Origin: Lineus longissimus | Lineage: Eukaryota; Nemertea; Pilidiophora; Heteronemertea; Lineidae | Length of the DNA: 64,000 nucleotides | Direction: 5' to 3' | NCBI RefSeq assembly: GCF_910592395.1 | Contig: NC_088321.1 | Location: forward strand, 12,154,001-12,218,000 | Shown here: positions 36,838-49,286 of the stretch, in pieces | Layout of the letters: every line of letters starts with the position of its first letter | Numbering within the stretch: position 1 is the stretch's first letter | Notes under the pieces: generated by a model | Told to the model about the DNA's origin: nothing | Seen by the model: only the letters and a program-made list of their open reading frames with translations | The model's database searches: none | Program-made: the position numbers and the translations under genes

Positions 36838-39007
36838 ATACCTTGCGAATAAGAACCAGCGGCCATTTTTGTCTGGGCAGATCCACCAATGTCATAATGC
36901 ATACGACAGCCGCCCTTGCCATTCATGTGCATATAGGCGAGACCAGGCCTAGCACCAGTTATTGCGTGACACAATCTGTGGTTTCTTCTGTGATGCAATG
37001 AGACATGTTAGTTACTGAAATGCTGAAATGGTTATGTGGACCAGGATGAGAATAAAAGGAAGGGTAATTCTGGGATTGTCTGTCTGCACTATGGCTGAAC
37101 ATCCTAGAAGACGCAGGCGCTACACTCTGCGCGAAAAAGTAAAGCTTCTCGCTGACTTCCATGCCGGTAATGAAACCGTGGGAGCGTTTGCCATCACAAA
37201 CCGTTTGCCAAAATCTACAATGATGAAATGGTTAATGAGTGAGGATGACATTCATCATCATAGAGCATCGTCAAAAGCCAAGGGTTCAGAATTAGCGTGG
37301 AGAGAACGTGGCACTGGTAAGTCTAGGGAACCATGGCAAAGCCCCCTGAACATTAAGGGTACAGCTAAAGTGAAGGGAAACTGAAGGATGCATTTTTGCA
37401 TGGAATGTGGCAAAGAACAAATTTAGTGATTTGCTGACAGAGTAAAATGAACTGTTATCTTTTAGGCCTATACGAAGAGATGGAGGCAGACCTAGCTGAT
37501 TGGCTCGATGAGAGGCGTGCCCTGGGAATGGCGATATCACATCACAACATCAAAGATGCATCGAGGGAACTGTATCAACAGTGGTGGGTTGGATTGGCTA
37601 TTGCAGAACAGACCCGTATATTGAACGATTACCCACGGAAATCTCACTTTACAGCATCAAATGGCTGGTTATCAGGGTTTAAGAAAAGTTACAGCATCTC
37701 CCTTAGAAGGAAGACCAAGGACAGCCGACAGGTGCCAGATAATGCTGACGCCCTAGTAGCTGCATTTAGGGAAAGCGTGCATGAACAGCATGAACATTAT
37801 GAAGATTATCAAGTGGCAAATGTAGACGAGGTTTTCACCCTTTTTGACAACCATGGCAGTTATACCTACAACCGAACAGGGGCAACGCAGATTGATATCA
37901 AATCTTCGTGGGGCAATCCTAGGCTGGGATGTACCGTCATTTTAGCAGTCACAATGGCAGGGGGAAAATTACCCCCGCACATCACCTTCAGACGTCCAAC
38001 TGCAGCCGCATGGCAAGAGCTTCAAGACAATCTGCCTGAAGATGTAGTCGTGGCACAATCACCAACGGGGTGGATGAGAGCAAATGTTATGTTAGATTAC
38101 CTCGGAGAGGTGTTCATCTCCTTCATGCATCAGGACCAGGACGACCAGGAAGACGGGTATCTACCTTTCCTTCTCATATGGGATCGCTGCCGTGTGCATC
38201 TTACAGAAGAAGTTGCCCTTCTCATCATTGAGAATGGCGGTGTTATTGAGTTTATTCCACCAGGTTGTACCCCGATTGCGCAGCCCTTGGATGTTTCTGT
38301 CATCCACAGCTTCAAAGTCCGTCTTCGGCTGCTATGGAGATTGTGGAAACAGGAACACACGACGCCGGATGGAAATTGTCCAAGGATTTCAATTTTAGAA
38401 GTGACACGCCTTGTCCGAGACGCATGGCAGGAAGTACCCGAACAGGTGGTGCAAAATTCATTTCATGCTGCTGGTATTGGGCGTGGGGTTCCACTGGTTG
38501 GGGCAGAAGATCTCGAACAACCTGCTGGGGACGTCGATGAGGGACTAGAATTTTTTAACCTGCCAGAGGAAGACCTTGTCGAGGACCCTGATGAATAACA
38601 GGACCTGCAGGCTTCTTGAAGCCGTCTCATGCCATTACCTTTTTTGGGCTACCCTGTAGAAGTGTTCATTTTGCCATTAAATGACCACATCAAATCTTGT
38701 TTCCTGCAGGCATCCGCAAAACTTGCTTTTTTCTTAGAGGTTAAAATGCATTCAAAATTCCTTCACCGACGTCACCCTGCCGAGCATAAAATTGAAACAG
38801 TGTGTAACCATCTTTCCCATTATGGTATACTAAGGGTTAACATGGTGGGATTTGACCACAAGTCAACGACATCGATAAAGAATTCCCCTTTATGTCAATT
38901 CCCGAAGCCTATTCATGTAGTCAAATCAAGCACGCCTACTCACATGTCGTGGGCGGGAAAAGTTAGGCCTCACTGGTGGCCAGGATCGGTTCTTATTCGC
39001 AAGGAAT
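36838..39007 (+). mobile_element. pogo/Tigger-type DNA transposon, apparently complete
   Basis: The 2170-bp element has near-perfect terminal repeats (ATACCTTGCGAATAAGAACC at the left, ATTCCTTGCGAATAAGAACC read from the right). A flanking TA dinucleotide on both sides fits the canonical Tc1/mariner-pogo duplication; both flanks in fact extend to TTAA. It sits inside the LINE reverse transcriptase. One intact two-exon transposase gene fills its centre. Confidence 0.85.
37091..38598 (+). CDS. pogo/Tigger-type transposase (two exons, one 149-nt intron)
   Basis: Exon 1 (37091-37316) and exon 2 (37466-38598) are separated by GTAAGT...TTTTAG; both are phase 1, so splicing gives a continuous 452-residue protein. 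The transposase cuts and pastes its own element in the nucleus. Residues 10-47 form a psq/CENP-B N-type helix-turn-helix (YTLREKVKLLADFHAG). Residues 77-156 form the CENP-B/Tc5 HTH. The DDE_1 catalytic core follows with candidate aspartates D196 (NVDEVFTLFD), D315 (LLIWDR) and D351 (CTPIAQPLDVSVIHSFK), spaced as a DD35D triad. No stop or frameshift interrupts it. The ATG at 37091 opens a peptide with an Arg run. Intact coding, intron and termini suggest recent arrival. Domestication is unlikely, since the termini and target site are still present. Confidence 0.87.
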
Positions 39008-39530
39008 TAAAGTAATGTTGTATAAATCAGTTGTGCGTAGTCGCCTTGAATATGGTACGGTGGTATTCGACACACATGTGCGACGTGATCTTGAAACTTT
39101 AGAGCGTGTCCAGCGGAGGGTGACTCGTCACATTTTAGGCCCTGATATGCCATATGTGGTGCGTCTGCGAACGTTGTCTCTGCTGCCCCTGTCGTACCGT
39201 CGGGAAATCAAGGATCTAGTTTTTATGCACGATTCTTATTATAATGTCCTGGATTTTAATGCACGTTTTTATATAACCCCGGCTGTAAGGGGCGACGGTT
39301 TACGACTGGCGCAGCCGAGATTCCACTCGGAGACGTTCGGTGCCTCATACCACTGGGTGAGGACACCGAAGCTGTGGAACAGCCTCCCGGTCCAATTACA
39401 TAATTTGAAAAAAATGCATTTTAAATCGTCCCTTAATGTTTATTATTTTGACAGGTTGGATCGTTTGGATGTCGACGACATGTGCACTTTCGTCACTTTC
39501 TGCCGTTGTGCAAACTGTCGGCCCACTTAG
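39008..39530 (+). pseudogene. Reverse transcriptase C-terminal fragment of the interrupted LINE
   Basis: This is the continuation of the LINE frame after the pogo insertion: KVMLYKSVVRSRLEYG and LERVQRRVTRHILG, typical of the region behind the transcriptase thumb in CR1/Jockey elements, then WNSLPVQLHN and a Cys-rich end (CTFVTFCRCANC). The stop is at 39528-39530. Removing the transposon leaves a one-base frame discrepancy with the 5' part. Confidence 0.8.
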
Positions 39531-41917
39531 TGCGCATGTCGCCGGCACCCCGACGACACAACCCATATTATCTGGTGCCATATAATAGGTCTCGACCTAC
39601 ATGGTTACCAGTGTAATGCATGTACGTTTTATTTTGTTCATAATCCAATGTCTTGTCATGTTATATCAAATATTGTACATGTATTTTACACGAATAAATA
39701 AATTAAGAAAACTTGTCAATCTATTTTTGAGCGTTCCCAAACAATGAGGGGAAACACTCAAAAACAGAAACACTCAAAAACATTACACAGGGTCTAGATA
39801 AACTACTGGACCAAACCTAAATATAGTCGTTTATTTTTGTCCTGGAAATACTTTATATATATCCTCTGGTAGCAGTCTTTTTGCTTTTGGGCAGTGAAAG
39901 TGTGGTCGTGCGTTTCTGTGATGCATGCCTTGCTGTGATACGGCCTGCTGTTTGACATATAAGCCTGCATAATACTACACGACTTGTGGGCAAGAACCGA
40001 GGTGCATATTCGTCTGCGAGCCGCTCCTCTCTGATCTCATTAAGCCTCACTCTTCACTATGTCTTGATCACCTCGTTGCTATCTTTGATTGATATCTTAT
40101 AAAGTGTATCATAGACATCAATTGTTGTATTACATCATTGGTTATGGTACCCAATGCAATAACTGGGACAAGGCGTAGCATCGGTGCCTCAGCCAGGCGT
40201 TTAGCTTTGATGCACATATTATGTAGTCACGGAAGATGACCAACATGCGTCACTCTGAATTGCAGCACGATTTTTTATCTAACTCATGCTTGAGGTCAGT
40301 GAAATTCAGGGCACAAAGTTATATCATCTCCGATTAACTTTATTGTATTCCTGAGAATTTAGGAGAAGCCAATTTTTACCCACCTCCTAGTCTCACATAC
40401 ACTCCTACACAGGTGGCCCGAAATATTGTACGATCAATCAAAAAGCACGCGTTTTGGCATTTTTTAAGTTGTACAGCGGGTTAAAGCTGTTTAAGACATT
40501 GTTTTATTGTTGAAATCGCACAAAAAATTACGTAAAATGTAGACGAACTTTCCTTGTCCGCCATCTTTGTTCTTGGTTCTTTCCCGCTGCAGCAGCAGAC
40601 GAGGTGGTGTGGGAAATAAGAAGAGGACCAGAACAGTTCCCGAACGCATTCTTGCGTGTTCGACTCCTTCGAGAACACCGTTCTGGGTTCGAGAACGGGG
40701 AGTCGAATACAAACCTCGCGTCGCCGTCGGGTCGGGTTCTTGCGAAATTTACGCAACTCGGCGCAATAGAGGTAGATATGACGTGACATACAATTTTGTG
40801 ACATCATACGATGTAAATGGCGTCACTTCTAAGATACGAAATTGTAAAAAACAACTAATACAAAGCTGACATGTTAAAAATTCCTGTCCACTTTGTATTT
40901 TTTGAATAGTTTGACAGAAATGCCCCTGAACTCGCTCCCCCCCCCCCGGTCAAAAAGGTCATCGCACGCTCAAATGCATCAGCAAGGGGCTAGTAGCTTT
41001 GTTTTGGCACCTTCATGGGCAATCGTGCATTACTGATTAGCACCAATATCTTGAACATTCGATCCAAGGGAATGGCATTAAAATGCAATACCCAAGTCAA
41101 TGCAAATATTGGCTGTGACTACCAGTGCGCATTATTATAGACATTGGTGCATTTTGCAACAAGCCATTTTTAAAAATTGGTAAAAAAAAGCATAGTTACT
41201 CTTTTTTGTAAAGGGCCACATATAGCACGGTTTATCAATGTAAGTCTTTTACCCATTTTTTAAAGAAATGACTGTGAGATTATTTTGGTGGAATGCCTTA
41301 ATGGACTGTATCACTTCTAACACGTGAATGCTTCACGCACAGGTCAGTCGATCATGTGGATCGACCTCAATAACTTCACAAAAGCAATATCATATACAGT
41401 CTGCAACAAGCTGATTGTTGCGCTGTCAATGACGCTGTCCCTAATATCGACAATGGGCACGCAGATAATGACCAAATATTTTGCTGCAACCTCAGAAATG
41501 ATCTTGGGATTGCAGGTACATCGTAAGCAATGCCGACGCAACTGGTTAATTTGCCAATGCATGTAGGGTATTTTAAGATGTAATCGGATTTGAATTTATG
41601 GTATGATATGATATTAGATTTAAAAGGTTATCATCACTAAATTTGTGGGACCTGAAATGACTGCCAGAGCGGCATTGGCAGGGATTTGACTGATTCCAAA
41701 ATAATAGTCACCTCTGTGGTTCATACATGTGTCTCCGGTACTTCCAAAGGCTTTGGATTGCAGGAGCACTATAACGGTGAGTAGGTGGCACATCTTCAAA
41801 CTGAAAGTTGTAGGCTCACAATACACCACCAATCCACGCATCTTCAAACTGAAAGTTGTAGGCTCACAATACACCACCAATCCACGCATCTTCAAACTGA
41901 AAGCTGTAGGCTCGCAA

Positions 41918-43327
41918 GTGCCACCTAGCCTAAAAGGTGCGCTTGTCACGCCGCTTTTGAAAAAGTCGAATTTGGACAAGGATGTTCTTTCAAACTACCG
42001 CCCGGTGTCCAACCTATCGTACTTGTCAAAACTGATTGAGAGGATCGTGGTTTCACGTCTGAAGGAACATATGTCTACTCATGGGCTCTACGACCCGAAC
42101 CAATCGGGTTACCGCGAGGGTCACAGTACGGAAACGGTCCTGTTAAAGGTCGTCGACAACATTCTGTCATGCATGGACGAAGGTCATGAAGCGTTTCTAG
42201 TTCTCCTCGATATGTCAGCCGCATTTGACACTGTTGATCATGAGATCTTACTCGCCAGGCTGCATGACAGAATAGGTTTGACGTCTCAAGCCTTGAACTG
42301 GTTTGCTTCATACCTTCAACAGCGACAGGTATCTGTTTCAGTAAATGGTTGTGTGTCAGATAGTGTCGAGCTGAGGTACGGTGTCCCGCAAGGCTCAGTT
42401 TTGGGGCCGATCCTGTTCACTATATACACGCTTCCCCTTGGTGACCGGATCCGTGAGAAGAGGATCACCTTTGAGATGTACGCTGATGATAATCAGCTGA
42501 TGGACAGCTTTCGCTGTGGTGACAAGGAGGACGGTGCTCAGGTACTCTCTCACGCAGAGGACTGCATCAGTGACATTGGAGATTGGTTAATGGACAATAA
42601 ACTTGCTCTAAACGCACCTAAGACCGACATGGCAAACGTTGTGTCCTCCAGAAGGACTGGCTCTATTTCGTCCATTGTGGTTGGCGGTCAGGACATTCAT
42701 GAATCGGATTGTGTGAAGGACTTGGGCGTTTGGCTGGATAAAAATATGACCATGAAGAAACAGGTCTCCTCCATCTGCAGGGCAGCTAGTGCAAGCCTTT
42801 ACAACATCAGTCGTGTAGGAAAGTACCTCGATCAAGCTAGCGCAGAGCGTTTAGTTTGTGCGTTGGTCAGCTCCCGGTTAGATTGCAATAATGTCATTCT
42901 GTATGGTCTCCATGAAAGTACCATTGCTCCACTCCAGCGTATTCAGAACTGGGCTGCCAGGATTGTCCTCCGTCTTAGGAAATCTGCGCACATAACCCCT
43001 GCCCTTCGGCAATTGCACTGGCTCCCTGTTAGGTCAAGGATCGAGTACAAGATCTCGCTGACTGCTTATAAGATCAAGAGCGGTCTTGCACCACAATATT
43101 TCGATGGGTTTTTGAGTGCTGCACCTGGCCGACGAGAGACGCGGTATTCTGGGCTTGATCGGGTCTCCGTCAAAAGAACCCGAACTCGGCTAGGCGACCG
43201 GAGTCTCTCGTCTTGTGCACCTGTTCTTTGGAACGCCCTCCCTGGCCACGTCAAGGCATGCCAAAATATCACCAGTTTCAAACTTCAGCTAAAGACGTGG
43301 CTTTTTAAGAAGCACTTCTCTGAATGA
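41918..43327 (+). CDS. Reverse transcriptase, L2-type (5'-truncated), U5
   Basis: The 469-codon frame is intact. The catalytic [19 protein letters not shown] and YADD motifs are retained. Private substitutions include [15 protein letters not shown] and YKIKSGLAP. There is no endonuclease domain. Open frames in three copies may reflect recent duplication rather than selection. Confidence 0.85.
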   Translation: MPPSLKGALVTPLLKKSNLDKDVLSNYRPVSNLSYLSKLIERIVVSRLKEHMSTHGLYDPNQSGYREGHSTETVLLKVVDNILSCMDEGHEAFLVLLDMSAAFDTVDHEILLARLHDRIGLTSQALNWFASYLQQRQVSVSVNGCVSDSVELRYGVPQGSVLGPILFTIYTLPLGDRIREKRITFEMYADDNQLMDSFRCGDKEDGAQVLSHAEDCISDIGDWLMDNKLALNAPKTDMANVVSSRRTGSISSIVVGGQDIHESDCVKDLGVWLDKNMTMKKQVSSICRAASASLYNISRVGKYLDQASAERLVCALVSSRLDCNNVILYGLHESTIAPLQRIQNWAARIVLRLRKSAHITPALRQLHWLPVRSRIEYKISLTAYKIKSGLAPQYFDGFLSAAPGRRETRYSGLDRVSVKRTRTRLGDRSLSSCAPVLWNALPGHVKACQNITSFKLQLKTWLFKKHFSE

Positions 43328-43410
43328 TGTTTTCGGTTTTGAACGGGGTGGCGCCTTGATCAGGCTCTTGGAAAGGCGCCGCCTATAAATGCTTTTCATT
43401 CATTCATTCA
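41918..43410 (+). mobile_element. 5'-truncated L2-like retrotransposon (U5)
   Basis: This is the third copy with identical junctions and length (1493 bp) to U1 and U2. Confidence 0.85.
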
Positions 43411-44259
43411 ATACACCACCAATCCACGCATCTTCAAACTGAAAGCTGTAGGCTCACAATACACCACCAATCCACGCATCTTCAAACTGAAAGTTGTAGG
43501 CTCACAATACACCACCAATCCACGCATCTTCAAACTGAAAGTTATAGGCTCACAATACACCACCAATCCACGCATCTTCAAACTCAAAGTTGTAGGCTCA
43601 CAATACACCACCAATCCACGCATCTTCAAACTGAAAGCTGTAGGCTCACAATACACCACAATCCACGCATCTTCAAACTGAAAGCTGTAGGCTCACAATA
43701 CACCACCAATCCACGCATCTTCAAACTGAAAGATGTAGGCTCACAATACACCACCAATCCACGCATCTTCAAACTGAAAGATGTAGGCTCCAATCCCCAA
43801 TCCAAATACAGTGACTCTTTCTGCCTGTGCGAATGGGTGTTAGTTTTTCCTTCTTAATCAATGCTGATGCTCGAATTTGCTCACATTTCTAAACTGTTTT
43901 GGCAAGGAGTTGTACTTATAGTACAACAGGTACGAACAAATTAGTAGAACCAGAGATCTCATTTTCACAATTTCTTAATGACACACGACAAATGTTTTCG
44001 TCTCGACCTCTAGTCCTCTTTAGGTCAGAATGAAATTCAAAGTGTACAATAAGGATATTTATACTGCCAGTTTACAAACAAACATTATAATAGGATTGTG
44101 AGGTCAGATTGTGTGAAATCAGAATAATAGAATAATTAAACCATAGTATATGTTCATGTTTTAGTAAACATTCAGGAAGAATGCAGACCCTTGCTGTGCT
44201 GATTGTCTATTTAACGGTGGTCTGTTGCTCTTAATAAATAATGCTTCTTCGATTCTCAA

Positions 44260-44636
44260 TGAGGAACCGGCGCGATTTATCCGCCGCGTGGCGCTGCAAT
44301 CGATCATACCAAAACTCTCCATTTCCAATGCATTATCATGTTATTTCTGAACCCGAAAACGATCGCTTATTTTCGACCGATTTCGGCGACGTTTGCATCT
44401 TCCTGTTTTAAATCTATTGAGCTATCAGTTTCTGAAGATAATTTTGCGGAAAATATGCGCGATGCCAGTTATTGGGCACGTTTTCTGCTGTTGAAATCCT
44501 GCGCAAAAATGTACGCAATGGTTTCCCGTGATTGACCTCATGCGACGTCAACAGATCAGAAAATGACGTCATGGCGTCAGAAGGTACGATCGATTGTGGC
44601 GCCGCCACTGGCAATTATCTTGACGCCGATTCCTCA
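44260..44636. mobile_element. 377-bp MITE without target-site duplication (U5)
   Basis: The insertion point and length are the same as in U1 and U2; one change in the right terminal repeat (GCCGATTCC for GCCGGTTCC). Confidence 0.8.
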
Positions 44637-47030
44637 TTCGAAGTCGATGTTAGCAGTTGCTGATATGAAAACGTTGTTCAGGTCAGCATTCTTCCTACAT
44701 GTTGGGCAAACTGCTAAGTCGTCGGAGACGGCCGATCGTCTAAACTGTAAATGTGGAGATCTAGGTCGACGGAAATCCAGATAGGATAATTATAACATTC
44801 TTAGTCAAGACGTAGTTCAGTTCCTTGTACATGTGTATGTACATGCGTTACAAAATTCTTGTAAGACCTGAGAGAAAATTGACCTAAATTGATTTCAAAA
44901 ACGTGATGATTGTGTTTCTCGACGTCTGGATGACAAAGGCAGGGCCATTAACACATCAGAGATATATCCATAGTGCTTTCGACGAAGGCGTGGATATATA
45001 GCCGCTGCTTATCATCACGACGGAAGTTTTATTTATCCTCCGTGCCCCTTGTTATTAAGAAATTAGTCCTAAACTCGGCGTTATGTCTTCTGGACTCGAC
45101 TTTCTTTACGACTAGCCACGACGATATTTCATGGAAATGAGTTATTAGCTTGTAAACTCGGTGAAAGTGTCCTCTACCATACCTTCACCAAGTTGTATAA
45201 AAGGCAAAATCACTCGCTGAAGACCTTTTTTTTCATTTTGAAGTGCATTCAAAGAAATAGGTGTGACGTTTTCGGCAGCATCTTATAATTAAGCACGTAT
45301 TAGCAGTCACGAGTCGCTGAGATGGTTCCATTATCTAGTGACACTGATGGAAGTCATCACAAATGTTCTATGTCTGTATTTACAGAGTTATTTTTTTAAT
45401 CAGTACTTAGCCTGATATATGTTGATATACACCTTTCCAGAAATGGGGTGCTGAGTATCCGAAATAGTGATGTCATAAGGGGAAACTAGGCCTTATGGTG
45501 GAGGGACAAAGGAGATAGTCATGGTTGACCAACACACTTGAATGCCTTTAATGACGGACAAGGGGGAAAAAAGTTAGTTCCAATGCAAGCCACCAATTTC
45601 GGGAAGCATGCATAGCAGCCAGCATATAGCCAAAGAGGATAGTTCTAATTTTTTCCTTTTAAAGCCCAAAACGCTGGCACTTTCCGGTACAACACGTAGA
45701 TGCTGGTTACACATTATTTTGCAGCAGCGCAGAAAAGGGTGTCTCCATAATTTACGATTAATCCTCTGTTGCAACAGTAAGAAGTCCGCCATTTGAAGTT
45801 TCAGCCTCATTCATTCGGTTTCGGTTACTATGGCAAGTGCCAGAATTGTTGTGACAGGTAGGCCTACTCTAGCTACTTATGTTTAGAATGTAAAACGAAG
45901 GTTGGTGCAACGAGTGAGAGCTTTCTTTCACACAGATTAACATACAGCAGGTTTTACTGTATACGACCGCTATCGATTGAAATTGATTATTTTCATTCAC
46001 GAATAGTCGTAAAGATAAATCCTTCATTGTTCGTATTGCTTGAGTTCGAAGGAAAAAAGATGAAAGGTTGCAAAATCGATCGATTTATATGCATACAATT
46101 TTGAATGTATTCTGTTTTCCCTCAAATCTTTGCTTTTGGTCCTTAAGGTCCCGATAGGTGACCAGTGGTGAAGACGAAATTTTCCAGTTACTACCACTAC
46201 AAAGCATCATTGGTGACGGTACCCAATGCAATAACTGGGACAAGGCTTAGCATCAGTGCCTCAGCCAGGCGTTTAGCTTTGATGCACATATGTAGTTACG
46301 AAAGATGACCAACATGCGTCTCTCTGAATTGCAGCACGATTTTTTATCTAACTCATGCTTGAGGTCAGTGAAATTCAGAGCACAAAGTTATATCATCTCC
46401 GATGAACATGATTGTATTCCTGAGAATTTAGGAGAAGCCCATTTTTACCCACCTCCTAGTCTTACATACACTCCTACACAGGTGGCCCCAAATATTGTAC
46501 GATCAATCAAAAAGCACGCGTTTTGGCATCTTTTAGTTGTACAGCGGGTTAAAGCTGTTTAAGGCATTGTTTCATTGTTGAAATCGCACAAAAAATTACG
46601 TAAAAAGTAGACGAACTGTCCTTGTCCGCCATCTTTGTTCTTGGTTCTTTCCCGCTGCAGCAGCAGACGAGGTGGTGTGGGAATTGGGAAGAGGACCAGA
46701 ACAGTTCCCGAACGTATTCTTGCGTGTTCGACTCCTTCGAAAACACCGTTCTGGGTTCGAGAACGGGGAGTCGAATACAAACCTCGCGTCGCCGTCGGGT
46801 CGGGTTCTTGCAAAATTTACGCAACTCGGCGCAATAGAGGTAGATATGACGTGACATACAATTTTGTGACATCATACGATGTAAATGGCGTCACTATGAA
46901 ATTGTTATTCTGCAGATCTACGTTCAATTGTTCTAACGAAGAACGCTATTTAACTTAAAGAGTCAGATGGCATCCTCCTTTACGGAAGAATATTGTAACG
47001 GTGTATCCCGTGCTTTCCTGAAATTATTTA

Positions 47031-47224
47031 TTAAATATATTGAAGAATTTCACAAGAATGTGAGTAAATATCAAAACTAAACGCTTTACATTTCTCAATG
47101 CGTGTTTTCGTGGCATAACAATACAAGCTGCATTGGATCTTTGAACGGACAGGTCCTCTGTTATAAGATATCTCGTCAATGGAGTCTGAGTCGCCGTCTT
47201 CCTTTATGAACATCAGTCGGTTTT
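47031..47224 (-). CDS. PAN/apple-domain terminal exon, unit U6
   Basis: This 194-nt exon has the conserved acceptor, Cys pattern and stop, with YSHSCEIL as in U3 and U4. About 450 bp of the upstream intron present in other units is deleted here (after 47287), yet the exon is untouched. Confidence 0.65.
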
Positions 47225-47970
47225 CTAAACAACAATAGCCAATAGTCAACATTTAACATTCCATTTGAATAGTGTACTGACCATAAACACAGCTATAGAA
47301 TCCTATGAGATTCATCGTTGGGATCTTATTCAGTTTTTTTGTCCATGCGCATGTAATTTCGTCATAAGATTCCTGTAGAATTCTTAGTTATGATTTTAAC
47401 ATGTATATGTACACAAGACTGAACTTAACCATAACTCTGGATCTTATGACAAATCATGTTATCTTTACTTGTGATCGCGGACCATTTCACATTCGGGACA
47501 GTGCTGCATGAATCGATAGTCACCAGTGATATTCTGATCGACATTCAAATTCATTCAAGTCAAAATTCACAGTCAGAAAGTTTGGATGAAACCACTCTGT
47601 GAAGGCAAGACATACTTACTTTCATATTTGACTGGCATGAAAATGGTAAGATTAGAACTACATGTAGTAATACAATGAATTTTTCAAGTAAAAGTACCCA
47701 CAATTTGATTGGTTTTGACTAAATAACTTTGTCACCATGCCGTATCACACGTAAGTGATCTTAGCTAATATTCTGGTTGGTTCATGATTTGTAAGCATGA
47801 AGGATACACATTATGTTTGTATGCATTTGCACGGTGGATAACCGTGTACCGTTCAACGAACTTCCGTTTTGCCATGATCATATTTTTACAATTTTCGGTA
47901 AGTTCCTGTTGTTTAAACCTGTATAGCTTTTTCATAGATTTCTTATAATTCTGTAAAACTTCGAACTTAC

Positions 47971-48539
47971 CGCTCTCATAAATACTTACAACTTCTCTTA
48001 GATTCAACACACATGGAAATATCATCAGGTTTGACATCGCACCGAGAAACTGACCAGGACGACATGAATGGTCGCGTTTTGATGAAGATGTTAAACAGCG
48101 ACCAAGAAAATTAAAGCTACCTGGCAGGGTATTGACATATGAATTGTGCGATGTAGCATTCAGTTTTACTCCGTCGAGGTAAATCTTATGGCTGTTTCTT
48201 ATCATGTCCACCGTTACAACAAGAAAATACCAAACACGCGCCTTGAGTACTTTTCTAGTAAGAGAGCTTCGCGCCCAGTGCTCATGAGGTCGGTGGTTAC
48301 ATACCACTTCTATGAAACCAGAGCTACCTACATAAACGTTAAAGTGACTTCCAGTACTCCAAATCATAGCTTCACTTCTCGTGTTTTGGTGACGCCGCCG
48401 AAAGTAGAGAACAAACGAAACGGCATCGTATCTCTGAAGATCAATGTTTAGCTCAACCCTGTGAGTACATTGATCATCATTAAATGAGAGAACCTCACCA
48501 AGGAAACTTGACTTAACGTAATTTGCACCTTTTTTTACA
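47971..48539 (-). CDS. LamG-domain exon of a lectin-like protein, unit U6 (chimeric, two extra residues)
   Basis: The exon is 569 nt, with a 6-nt in-frame insertion that adds two residues in the variable loop (SSSKRDHSCRPGQF). The first half matches U3 (VYVGSSGFIEVV, ARSSLTRK), while the middle matches U1, U2 and U4 (HNSYVNTLPGSFNFLGRCL), so this copy looks like a gene-conversion chimera. The frame and both splice sites are intact. Confidence 0.72.
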
Positions 48540-49286
48540 CTGGGGAGTATAAAATCGTAGAGTTACACTGTTTCGCAATTAAAGACACAGTTGTTAGCCG
48601 CTACATGTAGATAGGTGGAGACATTCCGAGGCCATAAATGACAGCGTTTTTCCACGAAGCCACACACAAAGTGTATAGACATAAAACGACCTCAACTGTA
48701 GTGGAGCCACTCAGCGGGCTTTTACGCGAATGATCTAATGGACCAGGTATGGAACTGACGACCGGAAAAAGCCAAGAAAAAAAAAGTAGGTGGTATGTTG
48801 CTGTGAAGCTTTCTATTGGAGGAGATTGAAAGCTACCCCTGTTCATCAGTTGGACAATGTTTGAGGCTGGGCCAGAGAGTAGAACACTCAATGTCTAATC
48901 TGCCGTGCTAAGGATTGAAAATATACGTTGCTAACTTAACTATTTGAGGCATGCATTTTGTGAGAAAAAAACAAGACGAGCCAATAGCAGCGATGGCCGT
49001 TGAACTAATTGTGGAAGACTCGATCTATTGTCAAGGTTTGGTACCGAGTGCAATTTAAAGAAAATGCAGTGGTATTACTTCCAAAGTAAAGCGTTTATTA
49101 CAATAAAAAAATACATCTGTTATAAGACGCATTTACCTTATATTTTTGTCAGTCCCATTAAGAAATAAAACCTTGGTGTCTGAAAGGCAAAGGAGCAGAT
49201 CGCTGTTGTATTATAAATGTCATCTAAACTCGCCTTTGTCAATCTGAAACTTCTTCTAAGATACGAAATTGTAAAAACAACTAATA

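Larger units (their letters stand above)
36190..39705 (+). mobile_element. 5'-truncated CR1/Jockey-type LINE, itself interrupted
   Basis: It begins inside the reverse transcriptase palm and ends in an AATAAATAAATT-type tail with AATAAA near 39694. It is flanked by an 8-9 bp target duplication (AGAAAACT). It is a different family from the L2-like element. Its own length without the pogo insert is about 1.35 kb. Confidence 0.8.
36090..39788. mobile_element. 175-bp MITE-like insert interrupted by a LINE (U4)
   Basis: The left part (36090-36189) and right part (39706-39788) together equal the U2 and U3 insert. The LINE lies between them, flanked by AGAAAAACT and AGAAAACT, the duplicated target. 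The right terminus is mutated (TTACACAG for TTACACCG). Confidence 0.6.
29738..40825. repeat. Array unit U4 (contains the nested transposons)
   Basis: This is the longest unit because of the 3.5-kb nested insertion at 36190-39705. The gene exons resemble U1. The minisatellite has no L2-like insert, and the 377-bp MITE is present. The unit stops near 40825, where sequence jumps from the block preceding the PAN exon straight to the segment downstream of the leader, so the next unit has lost its gene. The remaining spacer shows no supported gene. Confidence 0.85.
41783..43801. repeat. 48-bp minisatellite (U5), split by L2-like insertion
   Basis: About 11 copies lie at 41783-41917 and 43411-43801. 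The last copy is truncated (GGCTCCAATCCCC). Confidence 0.9.
40826..46899. repeat. Array unit U5 (LamG-PAN gene deleted)
   Basis: The unit starts at a deletion junction: GTCACT from before the PAN exon joins TCTAAGATACG from downstream of the leader, sharing ACT as possible microhomology. About 4 kb of the standard unit, including both exons, is gone. It keeps an 11-copy minisatellite with L2-like insert and the 377-bp MITE. A second deletion near 46200 removes several hundred bases of spacer. No host gene is supported in this unit. Confidence 0.85.
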
